DNA of 64,000 bases, from assembly GCA_035566435.1 (NCBI GenBank), contig DATMRF010000045.1, positions 1 through 64,000 on the forward strand, given 5' to 3'. The stretch comes from DATMRF01 sp035566435 (GTDB lineage Bacteria; Verrucomicrobiota; Verrucomicrobiia; Limisphaerales; UBA8199). Numbering within the stretch: the first letter of the stretch is position 1; every line of letters begins with the position of its first letter. Made by a program: the position numbers and the translations under genes. Shown here piece after piece: positions 15,866-24,925 of this stretch. The notes beneath the pieces are model-generated. The model was given only the letters and a program-made list of their open reading frames with translations, was not told the origin of the DNA and did no database searches.

Positions 15866-18800
15866 TTAGAAGGTCTTGGAGACCTCGAAATAGACGAACC
15901 GGCCAAGGATGTCGTAGGTGCCCTTGTCGGTGTTATCCTCGATGGCGCTGGCAATCAGCGGAGGATCTACATCGGTGATATTGTTGCAGCCGATGGCCAG
16001 CCGGGTGCCGTTCAGGTAACGGCCGAATTTCGGCCCGAACTTATAGGCAATCTGCATGTCGAGGGTGTAGTAATCCGGCACGTGCCAGGCCTGGCCGTTC
16101 AACGTCTCCCCATGGAAGGGCTGGCCTGTCTCCGGATGAAGGAAGCCCAGGTCTGTCACCGCGGGGATATAATGAGCCATGACATTGTACGTGAAGTCCA
16201 TGTACTCCCAGGTCAGCCCGACATTGATCCGGTAATCGGGTATGAGACCCTGGGCGGTGCCGAAGTTGGCGGTCCACTGGCCCTGGTAACTGTAATAGTT
16301 CCGGCCGGGAGCGCTGCGGAGTTGCAAGGAGCGGGTCCAGTTGGCGTTGCCCAGGAACGTGAATTTGCCGACGTTATCCGTGGGCAATTCATAAGCGGCA
16401 GAGAGGTCCAACCCGTCCGTGCGCTCCGACGCGACGGCCGTATTGGTGATGAGCACGTTGCCCCAGTTACCAACGGTGACCTGGCCGGGGGCCGGGGTGG
16501 TGAGGCGCGAGCCATCCGCAAACGTGAAGCCCGGGGCAAATGGGGAGGCAGAACCCAGCGCGTTCAGGCTGGCAGCGGCCGCGAACGGATCCGAAACGAC
16601 CACGTGATCCTGGCTGATGTTGTAATAATCAACGCTCACCGTCAGGCCCTTGATTTGCTTGGGCGAATAGACGATGCCCGCGTTCCAGTTCTGCGACTCC
16701 GACGAAGGCAGGGCGGGGTTCGAGCGGTTCTGGGTTTGGATCTGGCCAGAGCCGCCGCCGTTCGGGATGGTGATGAACGGGTTGCTGAAGAAATCCGGGC
16801 CGAACAGGTTAAAGATGGACGGAGCCAGGAAAGACTGGCCATAGCCGCCGCGAAGCGTGAGCTGCTTATCAATCGGCTGCCAGCGGGCCTGAATTTTCGG
16901 CACGCCATCATCACCGCCCGGGAAGAGCCGCTCGTAGCGGCCCTGGACATCAAGGTCCAGTGAATAAGCGCCGGGGACGTTAAATTTTTCCGAAAAAATC
17001 GGAATATGGATTTCTGCGAACACTGCCTCGCGGTCGCGCACGCCGCCACCAAACGGGAATTGCTGGTTCAGGCCAGGTACCAGGCCCAACTGGCTGAGGC
17101 CATCGACGGCGATATTCAATGCCTCATACGTGTATGAGATACCGGCGACCGCGTCGAACGGGCCGGCGGGGAGATCGAACGGGCTGGCATGCACGTGGGC
17201 ATCCACACTCCAAAGCTGCGACACCGCGGAGTTGAAGAGCGTCGTCCGGAGGGCGTTGACGGTCTGAGGCGAGTTCTGGCCTGGCACGCCGAAGAAGATA
17301 TTATAATCCGGGATTGGGTTGCCACTAGGGTCGGTAAGAGTTCCAGCCAGGGATTCATTCAGGGCCCCCCCGCTGATAGCATTACGAGTGAAGTAAGTTT
17401 GGTCGGCGCGGTTGTAGTTATAGGCGGCTTGCCAATCGAGCTTGCCCGGGACGACTTCCCCCTTGAGACCGCCGACGATGTGGTAGGTGTCGCTCTGAGC
17501 ATCGAAGAGGCGGTTGCCGCTATCGACAAAGCGGGAGCGCACCCGCGGAGTGCCGGCGCCACCAGCCCCCAGATCCACTCCAAATGGGTTAAAAGGGTTG
17601 TTGGCTGGCACAAAAATGCCCGACCCGCCCAGGCTGGGCACGGGTGACGGAGCCAGTTCGCCCCTGGACAGATCGTTCGCGTAGAGAAACTGGCCGAAAA
17701 ACTGCAGATTCTTGTCGAAGAGATCATGCTCGACGTTCGCAAAGAAGTTCCGGCGGTCCTGGGATTGGATAGTATGTACCCCAAACGAGGTGGTATTGAG
17801 CAGGGGGTAGGCGCCGCGGATTCCTAGCGAGCCATCCGGGTCGAGTGCGTCGATTTGTGCGCCGAGGGGCGTGCTGCCCAGAGGAAGGTACGGGCCGAGG
17901 CCGTGGCCGGTTGGGTCAACGTAGCCGTGAGCGATTGCGTAAGCGTTGTAATTGGCAACGCCGTTAGCGCCGCCGAAGGCCTGGCCCGCAAATACCGGCG
18001 GCGTTTTCAACGCGGGATTGTAACCAGGCCCGCCGACCGCGAAAGGCGAACCCGCGAGGATATAAGAACCGGTGCCATCTTGAACCCGGCCGGGGTAGGA
18101 AGGGCTCATGTAGGCCACCAAGGGGCTGATCCCGGCTTTGATCAGGTCGGCAATACCCAGCGATGCGATTGAGCGGTCTTTTGCCAGCAGGGGGTCCATC
18201 GCATAATACTGCGCGCCTGCGAAAAACGAGTAATCATCGGCCGTCGCACCGGCGATGACTGAGGCGCGGCGCTCGAGGATACTGTTGCTGTCGGGCCGGG
18301 TTGGGAAGCCGACGCGGCCGGAGATTTCGGTTCCACTCCAGTTCTTCTTCGTGATGACGTTGACAACCCCGCCGACGGCGTCGGAGCCGTAAAGGGCGGA
18401 GGCACCGTCCTTCAATATCTCGACCTTCTCCACGATGGAAATCGGAATGGTATTAAGGTCAACCAATTGCCCGCCGCTAAGACCCGAGTTGGGCAAGCGA
18501 AACCCATCCATCAACACCAAAGTTGGCAGGTTGCGGATGGCGACGTTGGCTTCACCGGCAGGAAGGGCGCCGTTGATGCTGAAGTTGTTGGCGACCTGGC
18601 CGATATTGCCACTGCCGGAGAAGGCCGGGTCCAGTTTCGTCAGCGCCGACAGGATATCCTGCTGGCCAGAAGCGTTGATCTGGGCGGCTGAAACGACCGC
18701 AACCGGCGCGGCGCCGACTGTTTCGGCGGTGGGAATGTATGAACCGGTAACGACGACCGGTTTCATGACTTGCGGCGCGTTCGTATCTTGCGCCTGGCTC

Positions 18801-18880
18801 GACGAAACCAACGCCATGGCACAAGCCAGGCCGGCCAGGATGTTGCTACGGGGAACCTGTTCTATGAGTTTTTTGATCAT
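15866..18880 (-). CDS. TonB-dependent outer-membrane receptor
   Basis: A 1004-residue outer-membrane protein. A signal peptide occupies about residues 1-30 (LAGLACAMALVSSSQAQ). A TonB-box-like VVVTGSYIP follows, then the plug domain with FSINGALPAGEANVAIRN, VDLNTIPISIVEKVEILKD and GSDAVGGVVNVITKK. The long beta-barrel ends in the aromatic C-terminus YFEVSKTF expected for BAM insertion. It is divergent from tonB-exbB-exbD across 265 bp, so this is a self-contained energised uptake locus. The substrate is not evident; plugs of this type are common in receptors for glycans, peptides or metal complexes. Confidence 0.95.
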   Translation of the reverse strand: MIKKLIEQVPRSNILAGLACAMALVSSSQAQDTNAPQVMKPVVVTGSYIPTAETVGAAPVAVVSAAQINASGQQDILSALTKLDPAFSGSGNIGQVANNFSINGALPAGEANVAIRNLPTLVLMDGFRLPNSGLSGGQLVDLNTIPISIVEKVEILKDGASALYGSDAVGGVVNVITKKNWSGTEISGRVGFPTRPDSNSILERRASVIAGATADDYSFFAGAQYYAMDPLLAKDRSIASLGIADLIKAGISPLVAYMSPSYPGRVQDGTGSYILAGSPFAVGGPGYNPALKTPPVFAGQAFGGANGVANYNAYAIAHGYVDPTGHGLGPYLPLGSTPLGAQIDALDPDGSLGIRGAYPLLNTTSFGVHTIQSQDRRNFFANVEHDLFDKNLQFFGQFLYANDLSRGELAPSPVPSLGGSGIFVPANNPFNPFGVDLGAGGAGTPRVRSRFVDSGNRLFDAQSDTYHIVGGLKGEVVPGKLDWQAAYNYNRADQTYFTRNAISGGALNESLAGTLTDPSGNPIPDYNIFFGVPGQNSPQTVNALRTTLFNSAVSQLWSVDAHVHASPFDLPAGPFDAVAGISYTYEALNIAVDGLSQLGLVPGLNQQFPFGGGVRDREAVFAEIHIPIFSEKFNVPGAYSLDLDVQGRYERLFPGGDDGVPKIQARWQPIDKQLTLRGGYGQSFLAPSIFNLFGPDFFSNPFITIPNGGGSGQIQTQNRSNPALPSSESQNWNAGIVYSPKQIKGLTVSVDYYNISQDHVVVSDPFAAAASLNALGSASPFAPGFTFADGSRLTTPAPGQVTVGNWGNVLITNTAVASERTDGLDLSAAYELPTDNVGKFTFLGNANWTRSLQLRSAPGRNYYSYQGQWTANFGTAQGLIPDYRINVGLTWEYMDFTYNVMAHYIPAVTDLGFLHPETGQPFHGETLNGQAWHVPDYYTLDMQIAYKFGPKFGRYLNGTRLAIGCNNITDVDPPLIASAIEDNTDKGTYDILGRFVYFEVSKTF

Positions 18881-19145
18881 AACAGTTGTTGTGCTGTAAG
18901 GTGTTACGGAATGACTTGACCGCCTTATACCTCATTATCAAGCAAGGATGCAAGAGAAATTTCACGAAAAAATAACATTCCTCCCAGTAAGGGATTGCGC
19001 CCCCTCAAAATTTGCCCAATATTAATTGGTGAAAAACCTGCGAACGGCGGGGAATTGAGCGGCGCGTGGAAATGGAAAAAGAGTTTATGGTGAACAAGGC
19101 CTCGCAGGCGTGCAGGAGCGGCATTTCCGGGGGCAGTCAGCACGA

Positions 19146-19895
19146 ATGAGCGAGTCTTCTATTCCAGCACAGGCACCCCTCACGGGGGCAGCACAATTCG
19201 GGTCGGCCAATCGTGATTACCGGCTTTCCGACGACCTGGCGAGGCTCTGCCTGCCCCAGGAATACAAGGATTCTTACCGCCGCCTGGCCTGGGTGGACTC
19301 GATCTGTTTTCTGTTTTTAATCATTGGGCTGGTGGGGCTTAAACCGCCCCAGATCCATGTCCGCCCCGTGAGCGCACCGCAGGATGTAGTCCCGGTGGTC
19401 TTTACCCCGCCGGAAGAGCCGAAGGTCGAGCCCGAAGTGAAGCCGGATGAGCCGGATCAGCCACGAGACACCCAGGAGGAGACACCGCAGGTCGTCCAAG
19501 TAGTTGCTGCCATCAATTCGCCTTCCGTCGCGTTTGCCGTCCCGGTTCAGGGCGCGGTCGCGATTGCCTCGGAGGCACGACTGGCCACGCCGCCGCCGCC
19601 GACCCCGCAAGCACCCCCAAAACCGGTATACTTTAATCCGGACGCGGCCGGCGGAGGCAGTTTTCCGAAACCTGAGTATCCGCCCGTGGCTTGGCGAAAC
19701 CACTGGCATGGGACAGCCGTTGTGGAGATCAAAGTGGATCCAACGGGGAAAACCACCGAAGTGAAATTGCAGAAGAGTTCCGGGTATACAATCTTGGACG
19801 ACGCTGCGCTGGAAATCGTTACGAACCGGTGGCATTTCCCGCCGACCGGGAAGCCGGAGTGGTATTATTATCCGTTCCAGTTCCAACTCCAATGA
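19146..19895 (+). CDS. tonB: TonB family energy-transducing protein
   Basis: A 249-residue protein with a cytoplasmic N-terminus, one membrane anchor at about residues 47-66 (SICFLFLIIGLVGL), a periplasmic Pro/Glu-rich spacer with PEEPKVEPEVKPDEP and PPPPTPQAPPKP, and a TonB C-terminal domain (about 165-249) containing WHGTAVVEIKVDPTGK and LDDAALEIVTNRWHFPP. The N-terminal cytoplasmic part is longer than in E. coli TonB. Start taken at ATG 19146; an in-frame ATG at 19110 lies further upstream. It is followed by exbB and exbD in the same direction and is divergent from the receptor gene it should energise. Confidence 0.93.
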   Translation: MSESSIPAQAPLTGAAQFGSANRDYRLSDDLARLCLPQEYKDSYRRLAWVDSICFLFLIIGLVGLKPPQIHVRPVSAPQDVVPVVFTPPEEPKVEPEVKPDEPDQPRDTQEETPQVVQVVAAINSPSVAFAVPVQGAVAIASEARLATPPPPTPQAPPKPVYFNPDAAGGGSFPKPEYPPVAWRNHWHGTAVVEIKVDPTGKTTEVKLQKSSGYTILDDAALEIVTNRWHFPPTGKPEWYYYPFQFQLQ

Positions 19896-19982
19896 AGCCT
19901 GCTTTTGTCGTGGACAGGTCCGGGGCGTGTTCGGCAGAATTTGCGGCACTAAACAGAACATCAAAAAGAACAACGATGACGT

Positions 19983-20654
19983 ATGTTAGCTAACATCCTG
20001 GTAAAGTACTTTGAGGCGGGCGGCCCGGTGATGTGGCCCATCTTGATCACGGCCATCGTCGCCGTGGCAGTGGTGGGTGAACGCAGTTTCTGGTGGTTCC
20101 GCGAAAGCCGCCGGCGCGACCCGGAGACACTCGAAAAGCTTTTTGCCGCGCTGGAGAATGGCGATTTCCGCGAGGCCTCCCAGCTCTCGAAGGGCTCGAA
20201 CGATCCGGTGATCCGGATGATCTGGCACGGGATGAACCATTTCCATTCGTCGCTGCAAGGGGCGCTCCAGGTGGCCGCCGGCGTCGAACTCCAAAAGGCC
20301 GGGCGGTTTTTGACAGTGATGGACACGCTGGTGACGCTGGCGCCGCTGCTCGGGCTCCTGGGGACGGTGTCCGGGATCTTCCGCACTTTTCTCTCGATCG
20401 GCAGCGCGACGGTCGAAGGCGCCACCGGCGCGATCACGGGCGGCATCGGCGAAGCGCTCATCGCGACGATGTGCGGCCTGGCCATCGCCATTTTCGCCCT
20501 CATTCCTTTCAATTACTTCGGACGCAAACTGGCCCAGCTCCAGTTCGAACTCGAATCCGCAGCGACGAACGTCGAGATCATGGTCCTGGCGGCGAAACAA
20601 AAGGGCTTTGACACGATGGAGTTCCGCCGCGAACAAACCGGGACCAGGGCGTGA
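19983..20654 (+). CDS. exbB: MotA/TolQ/ExbB proton channel family protein
   Basis: A 223-residue inner-membrane protein with three expected membrane segments: about residues 15-33 (GPVMWPILITAIVAVAVVG), about 112-132 (TLVTLAPLLGLLGTVSGIF) and about 155-178 (IATMCGLAIAIFALIPF). The conserved TLAPLLGLLGTV and the GIGEALIATMCGL segment are diagnostic. Together with ExbD it forms the proton-driven motor for TonB. It lies 87 nt behind tonB and 22 nt before exbD. Confidence 0.95.
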   Translation: MLANILVKYFEAGGPVMWPILITAIVAVAVVGERSFWWFRESRRRDPETLEKLFAALENGDFREASQLSKGSNDPVIRMIWHGMNHFHSSLQGALQVAAGVELQKAGRFLTVMDTLVTLAPLLGLLGTVSGIFRTFLSIGSATVEGATGAITGGIGEALIATMCGLAIAIFALIPFNYFGRKLAQLQFELESAATNVEIMVLAAKQKGFDTMEFRREQTGTRA

Positions 20655-20676
20655 TCGGGGAAGGGCTAAAGGTTAA

Positions 20677-21093
20677 ATGAAAATCGGTTCTCCATTTCCG
20701 CATAAGAAGGCGCGGATTGAGATCATCCCGCTGATCGATATCATGTTCTTCCTGCTGGCGTCGTTCATGCTGGCCAGCTTGAGCATGATGCGGCTCCAAT
20801 CGATCAAGATGGACTTGCCCACCGCCACCGTCGCCAAGCGCGATTTCAAGCCGGACATCGTCAATGTCGGTGTCAGAAAGGACGGGCAGCTTTTCCTGGA
20901 TAAGAAAGAGGTCAGCATGCTGGACCTTCAGAACTTTCTGTCGAATCGCTACCGCATCAATACGAATGTCCCGGTGTATATCAGCGGCGACAAGGACGCG
21001 ACGCACGGGATGGTGATTTCGGTGCTGGACCTCGTTCGGCGACAAGGGATTCAGAAAGTGTCGTTTGCGATTGCGCCGGCGAAGCAACAGTAG
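20677..21093 (+). CDS. exbD: Biopolymer transport protein ExbD/TolR family
   Basis: A 138-residue protein with a short cytoplasmic N-terminus, a single membrane helix at about residues 14-38 containing the proton-path Asp in IEIIPLIDIMFFLLASFM, and a periplasmic domain ending SFAIAP. It is the last gene of the tonB-exbB-exbD unit. Length and topology are typical. Confidence 0.95.
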   Translation: MKIGSPFPHKKARIEIIPLIDIMFFLLASFMLASLSMMRLQSIKMDLPTATVAKRDFKPDIVNVGVRKDGQLFLDKKEVSMLDLQNFLSNRYRINTNVPVYISGDKDATHGMVISVLDLVRRQGIQKVSFAIAPAKQQ

Positions 21094-21109
21094 GGAAAGT
21101 ATAAATTAT

Positions 21110-21130
21110 AAAGGATAAAGGATAAAGCCG
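21110..21130 (+). repeat. AAAGGAT heptamer repeat, left flank of the four-helix-bundle gene
   Basis: AAAGGATAAAGGATAAAGCC: two and a half heptamers, inverted relative to the block at 21624-21660 on the other side of the gene. Confidence 0.7.
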
Positions 21131-21204
21131 ACGGCGAGGAACAAATCGGCGTGGAGCGCTGAAATCCTCTTGACTGATTAGAGGCTGATGTTCAGTCTTT
21201 CGCG

Positions 21205-21573
21205 ATGAGCGAGCGACCTCAGGAGTTGAAACCGAGAACTAAGGCGTTTGCACTCCGAGTGATTCGGATGTACTGCAAGCTGCCGGAGCACAAGGTCGTG
21301 GCACAAGTGCTCGGGAAACAGGTCCTCCGTTCGGGAACATCGGTCGGCGCCAACTATCGCGAGGCGTATCGGGGGCGCTCCAAAGCCGAGTTCATTTCCA
21401 AGGTTGGGGACAGCCTAAAGGAGGTCGAGGAAACGGAGTACTGGCTCGAACTCCTCGTGGACAGCGGTTTCGTTTCACCAGCCAAAATGGCCAACCTCCT
21501 CGACGAGAGCCGCCAACTCAACGCCATCTTTACAACCATTGTTAGAAAAGCCAAGGGCTCCAACTCTGACTAA
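21205..21573 (+). CDS. Four helix bundle protein (23S rRNA intervening-sequence/IVP-like family)
   Basis: A 122-residue helical protein with family hallmarks: TKAFALRVIRMYCKLP at the N-terminus, QVLRSGTSVGANYREAYRGRSKAEFISK in the middle (core SGTSVGANYREA), and a C-terminal helix that begins at about residue 95. Members occur inside 23S rRNA intervening sequences and next to diversity-generating retroelements (Avd), but most, like this one, are free-standing with no known function. It is flanked on both sides by inverted AAAGGAT-type repeats, which suggests that the gene and its flanks moved as a cassette. Confidence 0.9.
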   Translation: MSERPQELKPRTKAFALRVIRMYCKLPEHKVVAQVLGKQVLRSGTSVGANYREAYRGRSKAEFISKVGDSLKEVEETEYWLELLVDSGFVSPAKMANLLDESRQLNAIFTTIVRKAKGSNSD

Positions 21574-21623
21574 ACTTTGAATAACCAGTCTGCGTTCGCC
21601 TGAACGCCGGCACTTTCTGCCTC

Positions 21624-21660
21624 GGCTCCTCTTTTATCCTTTATCCTTCATCCTTTATCC
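21624..21660 (-). repeat. TTTATCC heptamer repeat, right flank of the four-helix-bundle gene
   Basis: CGGCTCCTCTTTTATCC continues with TTTATCC, TTCATCC, TTTATCC. It is the inverse of the block at 21110-21130 and directly abuts the stop codon of the next gene. Confidence 0.7.
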
Positions 21661-22197
21661 TTACTTTTTCGGCGGCGCGTTGGTCGCGGATTTCATCAGT
21701 TCCTGCTGCTGAGTGTTCCACTTGTTCGCCAGGTCGTTGTAATCCGTCGTGATCTTATTGAACTTCTTGACGATCTCGTTCCGCTCGTCAGCCACTTTCG
21801 CCAGCTCGGCTTTTTGCGCCTCGATATTCGCGTTGGCAGCTTTGACGTTCTCATTCGCTTTTTCGAACGCATCTTTATAGTTCGCTGCCAGTTTTTCGGC
21901 GCGGTCGAGGCTGTTCGTTGCTTTGGTCAACTCCTTGTTCAGGCTCGCGATTTGCGCCTCGTTGGTCTTGACGGTCTGGGTCAACTGAGTCTTCAGCCCA
22001 TCGAGACGCTGAATTTCCAGGTCGTCCCGCTTGACGCTGGCCTGCAGGTTTTGGATGGCTTCTGTCTTATCCTGGACGGTATCGGTCAGCTTTTGCAGGT
22101 CCCGGCGCAAGTCGGTTTCCCTGACCCACTGAAAGGCGATCAAACCGCACAAGCAGAGCGCGAAGAAGATCAGCAGGTTCTGTAAAAATGTTCTCAT
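21661..22197 (-). CDS. Membrane-anchored coiled-coil protein, function unknown
   Basis: A 178-residue protein with an N-terminal membrane helix (residues 5-24, LLIFFALCLCGLIAFQWV) followed by an almost uninterrupted coiled coil (about 28-165) rich in Lys, Glu, Asn and Gln with heptad-like leucines. The end NAPPKK is polar. It would stand in the periplasm anchored to the inner membrane. No enzymatic motif is visible. Its stop codon touches the TTTATCC repeat block. A structural or tethering role is only an inference. Confidence 0.8.
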   Translation of the reverse strand: MRTFLQNLLIFFALCLCGLIAFQWVRETDLRRDLQKLTDTVQDKTEAIQNLQASVKRDDLEIQRLDGLKTQLTQTVKTNEAQIASLNKELTKATNSLDRAEKLAANYKDAFEKANENVKAANANIEAQKAELAKVADERNEIVKKFNKITTDYNDLANKWNTQQQELMKSATNAPPKK

Positions 22198-22290
22198 GTT
22201 CCGTCAGTTCACGTTACTCCCTAATCTCCCAAAAGTGCCGTCCGGTGTCAAAATATCTTACCGGGGATCGCGCGGATGGCGCGGATTCGC

Positions 22291-22317
22291 GGCGGTTTGA
22301 GGACAAACCGCCCTACC
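22291..22317 (+). repeat. Constant-loop hairpin (GAGGAC loop)
   Basis: GGCGGTTT, loop GAGGAC, AAACCGCC, then CTACC. It lies upstream of the thioesterase start and shares loop and flank with 59779-59805 although the stem differs. Confidence 0.65.
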
Positions 22318-22368
22318 CTGCGGCGGAGATTTGTTGCGGGGGACCGATTAATTCGGGAATCTGCCAAC

Positions 22369-22845
22369 ATGAGCAAATTGAGCGATGTGCTGCAGTTGCG
22401 CGTGCGCTACAGCGAGACCGACCAGATGGGGACATTTTACAACTCGCGAGCGCTCGAGTGGTTCGAATGCGGGCGGACTGAGCTCATGCGCCGGAGGATG
22501 GGAAAGTCTTACGTCACGCTCGAAGCCGAAGGGGTGTTCCTGCCGCTGGTCGAGGCGCATCTCGAATTCGAGGGCGGCGCCCGGTATGACGATTTGCTAA
22601 ATGTGGCCTCGACGGTCGAGTTCTCCGGCCGCGCCCGGTTGCGCTTCGAGGTCCAGGTCAGCCAGGCGGACAGCCAACGACCGGTGGTCCGCGGTTACAC
22701 GGTGCACGCATTCACCAATCGCGAGGGGAAACCCATTCGCCCGCCGGTGTGGTTCGTGGAGCTGATGGCCAAGGCGGCGGAGCAGACAGAATCCGAAACC
22801 CGAAACTCTCCCGCAACGCGGGACGAAACGAATCCAAAGGCCTGA
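22369..22845 (+). CDS. Acyl-CoA thioesterase, hot-dog fold (YbgC/4-hydroxybenzoyl-CoA thioesterase type)
   Basis: A 158-residue single hot-dog domain. RVRYSETDQMGTFYNSRAL is the catalytic signature, with the active-site Asp in ETDQMG, followed by WFECGRTELMR on the central helix. Start chosen at ATG 22369 (MSKLSDV); an earlier in-frame ATG at 22276 would translate through the hairpin repeat. Members hydrolyse short or aromatic acyl-CoAs; YbgC proper is tied to the Tol-Pal system, which is not next to this gene. The C-terminal 20 residues are polar and probably disordered. Confidence 0.9.
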   Translation: MSKLSDVLQLRVRYSETDQMGTFYNSRALEWFECGRTELMRRRMGKSYVTLEAEGVFLPLVEAHLEFEGGARYDDLLNVASTVEFSGRARLRFEVQVSQADSQRPVVRGYTVHAFTNREGKPIRPPVWFVELMAKAAEQTESETRNSPATRDETNPKA

Positions 22846-22894
22846 GAATCGTACGATAATCGACTTCGTCGAGACAACTCACAGACCGGCTACC

Positions 22895-22991
22895 AAAGCG
22901 GCAGAGGACTGCCGCACTCCAAAACCTTCGGACAAACGCCGCGCCCGCGATGACGCTTGCGTCTTGGAGTGCGGCAGTCCTCTGCCGCTTT
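22895..22991. repeat. Large perfect inverted repeat (28-bp arms) with internal GAGGAC hairpins
   Basis: Arms 22895-22922 and 22964-22991 are perfect 28-nt reverse complements. Each arm is itself a hairpin: GCGGCA, GAGGAC, TGCCGC, followed by ACTCC. The 41-nt centre is GC-rich. Related words (GTGCGGTGGCAAGCGAAGCG) appear near 808-830. It looks like a paired REP (BIME) element, and the intergenic 22846-23108 holds nothing else that I can support. Confidence 0.8.
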
Positions 22992-23108
22992 GCCTCTTCG
23001 ACTCCATGCGCACGCAACACGTCCAAACTCCGCACCCGCGAGTCGAGGGTTGTCTGTGGCCCAACAGATCGGTTAAAAACAGGTGGTCGCCAGCGTCTCA
23101 ATGCTTAT

Positions 23109-24245
23109 TCATTCTGGAACGACCAACTTTGGAAACTTCTTGTGCGGCTCCTTCTGGTACCAGTAGCCGACGGAGGCGACGTTGTCCTCGAGCGGAAGGT
23201 ATCTTCCGCCTGATTGCCAGCCCAACGCCTGGATCGTCACCTTCAGGTCTTTGTCGAACCGGACCGGGTCCTGGATATGCCAGCGATACAGCCCGAACTT
23301 TTGGCCGACCTCGTAAATCTGGTCCGGCGGCAACACCTGCGCCAGCCCGCTGTAAGGCGTTGAAAACGTCTGGTACCGTTTAGTGTCGCGATTCTCGAAG
23401 TTGTAGGAGCCGCAGAAATAATCCTCCGTGCCCGTGCCACAGATGGTCGGGAACTGCTGGTCGCCGTCCAGGAAGAACTTGATTTCGCCCTCGCCCCACC
23501 AACCGGGGCTGTGGACCTCCCAGGCAAGGTAAGTGCCGACGTACTGGCCCTGGCCGGTAACGTCATCAAGGATGGTGTAGAGCCCTTTCTGTTTGAGCGG
23601 CGTCTGACTTCGGAATTGAGCGTGGAAGCAGCCCGCGTCGCGCGGCACCTCAGAGAGCGTGTAATTGACCTGGTAGTACAGGACCATGTCCTTTTCATCG
23701 GTATTCTGCATTGTGATCCGGGCGCTCTTGTGGAAAGGCATCGGCCAATAGCAACTGAAGGCGCTGCCCGGGTTGACGCAGATGGCGAGCGAGCTGATCT
23801 GGCAATATTTTCCCCAGCCACAAGCGAAGAAGTCGCCGACCGGACATTCCACCGAAGGCTCGGCTTCACCGTCCCAGTAGAAGCGGACGATCGAGCGGCG
23901 CCAGTTGCCGGTGGGGGTCATCCATATCTGCTGGATGCAGCCCGGCCCCTGGATCGTGCCGAGCGTGAACGTGGTCTTGGCCTTGATCGCAACGGAGGGC
24001 GAAACCTTCCAGCCCTGGCCCAGGTCCCGCGAGGCGTTCTTTCCCGTGCCCTGCTCGGCCATTCCCGCCTTGCCTTTTTCGCCCGTGAAATTCTCGGGGC
24101 TAATCGACCGCGATTTGGCGCTCGAAGTCCGATAGAGGTTTCCCAGGTTGAGCCCGAGCGGCGTGACGTCGGCGGCCGGGCAGACCGTCTGGGCGCACCA
24201 GGTGAAAAGCGAAAGGAACGTCAGGAGTGGGAGAGGTCTCTTCAT
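23109..24245 (-). CDS. Secreted DUF2961 glycoside hydrolase (GH172 family)
   Basis: A 378-residue protein with a signal peptide (about residues 1-24, LLTFLSLFTWCAQTVCPA). The body has DUF2961 features: LGNLYRTSSAKSRSISPENFTGEKG near the N-terminus, PGCIQQIWMTP, YWDGEAEPSVECPVGDFFACG, and the acidic motif GTGTEDYFCGSYNF, the position of catalytic glutamates in GH172. Characterised GH172 members act on difructose anhydrides or alpha-D-arabinofuranosides. The substrate here is unknown. The gene stands alone, oriented away from the thioesterase. Confidence 0.9.
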   Translation of the reverse strand: MKRPLPLLTFLSLFTWCAQTVCPAADVTPLGLNLGNLYRTSSAKSRSISPENFTGEKGKAGMAEQGTGKNASRDLGQGWKVSPSVAIKAKTTFTLGTIQGPGCIQQIWMTPTGNWRRSIVRFYWDGEAEPSVECPVGDFFACGWGKYCQISSLAICVNPGSAFSCYWPMPFHKSARITMQNTDEKDMVLYYQVNYTLSEVPRDAGCFHAQFRSQTPLKQKGLYTILDDVTGQGQYVGTYLAWEVHSPGWWGEGEIKFFLDGDQQFPTICGTGTEDYFCGSYNFENRDTKRYQTFSTPYSGLAQVLPPDQIYEVGQKFGLYRWHIQDPVRFDKDLKVTIQALGWQSGGRYLPLEDNVASVGYWYQKEPHKKFPKLVVPE

Positions 24246-24418
24246 AATGTGGCAAGGTTAAACGTACACATTGACCGGCATGTCGCGCGAGCACGGGGCT
24301 ACGCGAGCGGAACGAATTCGGATTTTATGAAGCCTCCGGCCGCACGCAAGCTCCGAGTGCAGAGTGTCGTCCAGACTCTCCGGAAGCTCCCAGCATATTT
24401 CCCCCCTTTGCGTTTTTG

Positions 24419-24475
24419 ACCGCGGATTTGACCGATTTCTCGGATAGCCGAAAAGTCATCCGCGAAATCCGCGGT
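24419..24475. repeat. Inverted repeat ACCGCGGATTT / AAATCCGCGGT
   Basis: Perfect 11-bp arms (24419-24429 and 24465-24475) around an imperfect centre CGGATAGCCG. It lies between two minus-strand genes. A related CACGGATT...CACGGATAGCC motif occurs near 8193-8210. Confidence 0.5.
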
Positions 24476-24496
24476 TGAATCGCGCGTTTTGCTGCC

Positions 24497-24925
24497 TCAA
24501 TCCCAAATCCGGTACGGCAGCGCGTTCTTTTCCATGTACAGACCACACCGCGGGCACTTGTCAGGTTCCGTCCAGCTCTGGATACGGTGAACGGTGGAGA
24601 CCGGGCATTGGAGCGGAAACTGGACCCACCTGAGCTGGGTCAGCCCGACGTAGGTCAACCGGTTCAGGGCGGCCTGAAAACTGGGCGCGCGTTTGGGAGC
24701 GCGTGGCCGAGCCAAAGGTTTGAGCCGCAGCAATCCGGTTCCATGGCGCTGCAGCGCGTCGCGGGGATCATCGGGCAGGCGGAGCTTTGTCACGGCGTCG
24801 AACAATTCCTTGCAATCCCGGCACATCACGGTTTGCACGAATACATTCAAACCCCGGTCCGATCCGCCGGAGACTTTGGCCCGGTAACCACATCGGACGC
24901 ATTCAAACCAATACGAGCGGCCCAT
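24497..24925 (-). CDS. Small zinc-ribbon protein, function unknown
   Basis: A 142-residue protein with three CXXC pairs: FECVRCGYRA at the N-terminus, VMCRDCKELF at about residue 35 and KCPRCGLYM near the C-terminus. The pairs suggest one or two zinc ribbons. A basic Pro/Arg-rich linker lies between (PLARPRAPKRAP). I do not recognise a named family, although uncharacterised proteins with this layout are frequent in this phylum. There is no signal peptide. It may bind nucleic acid or act as a metal sensor, but nothing in the context decides. Confidence 0.65.
   Translation of the reverse strand: MGRSYWFECVRCGYRAKVSGGSDRGLNVFVQTVMCRDCKELFDAVTKLRLPDDPRDALQRHGTGLLRLKPLARPRAPKRAPSFQAALNRLTYVGLTQLRWVQFPLQCPVSTVHRIQSWTEPDKCPRCGLYMEKNALPYRIWD

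Noticed and set aside
22276..22368. Upstream start for the thioesterase
   Set aside because: The 31 added residues are Arg-rich and encoded by the GAGGAC hairpin repeat; the hot-dog domain starts directly after ATG 22369.
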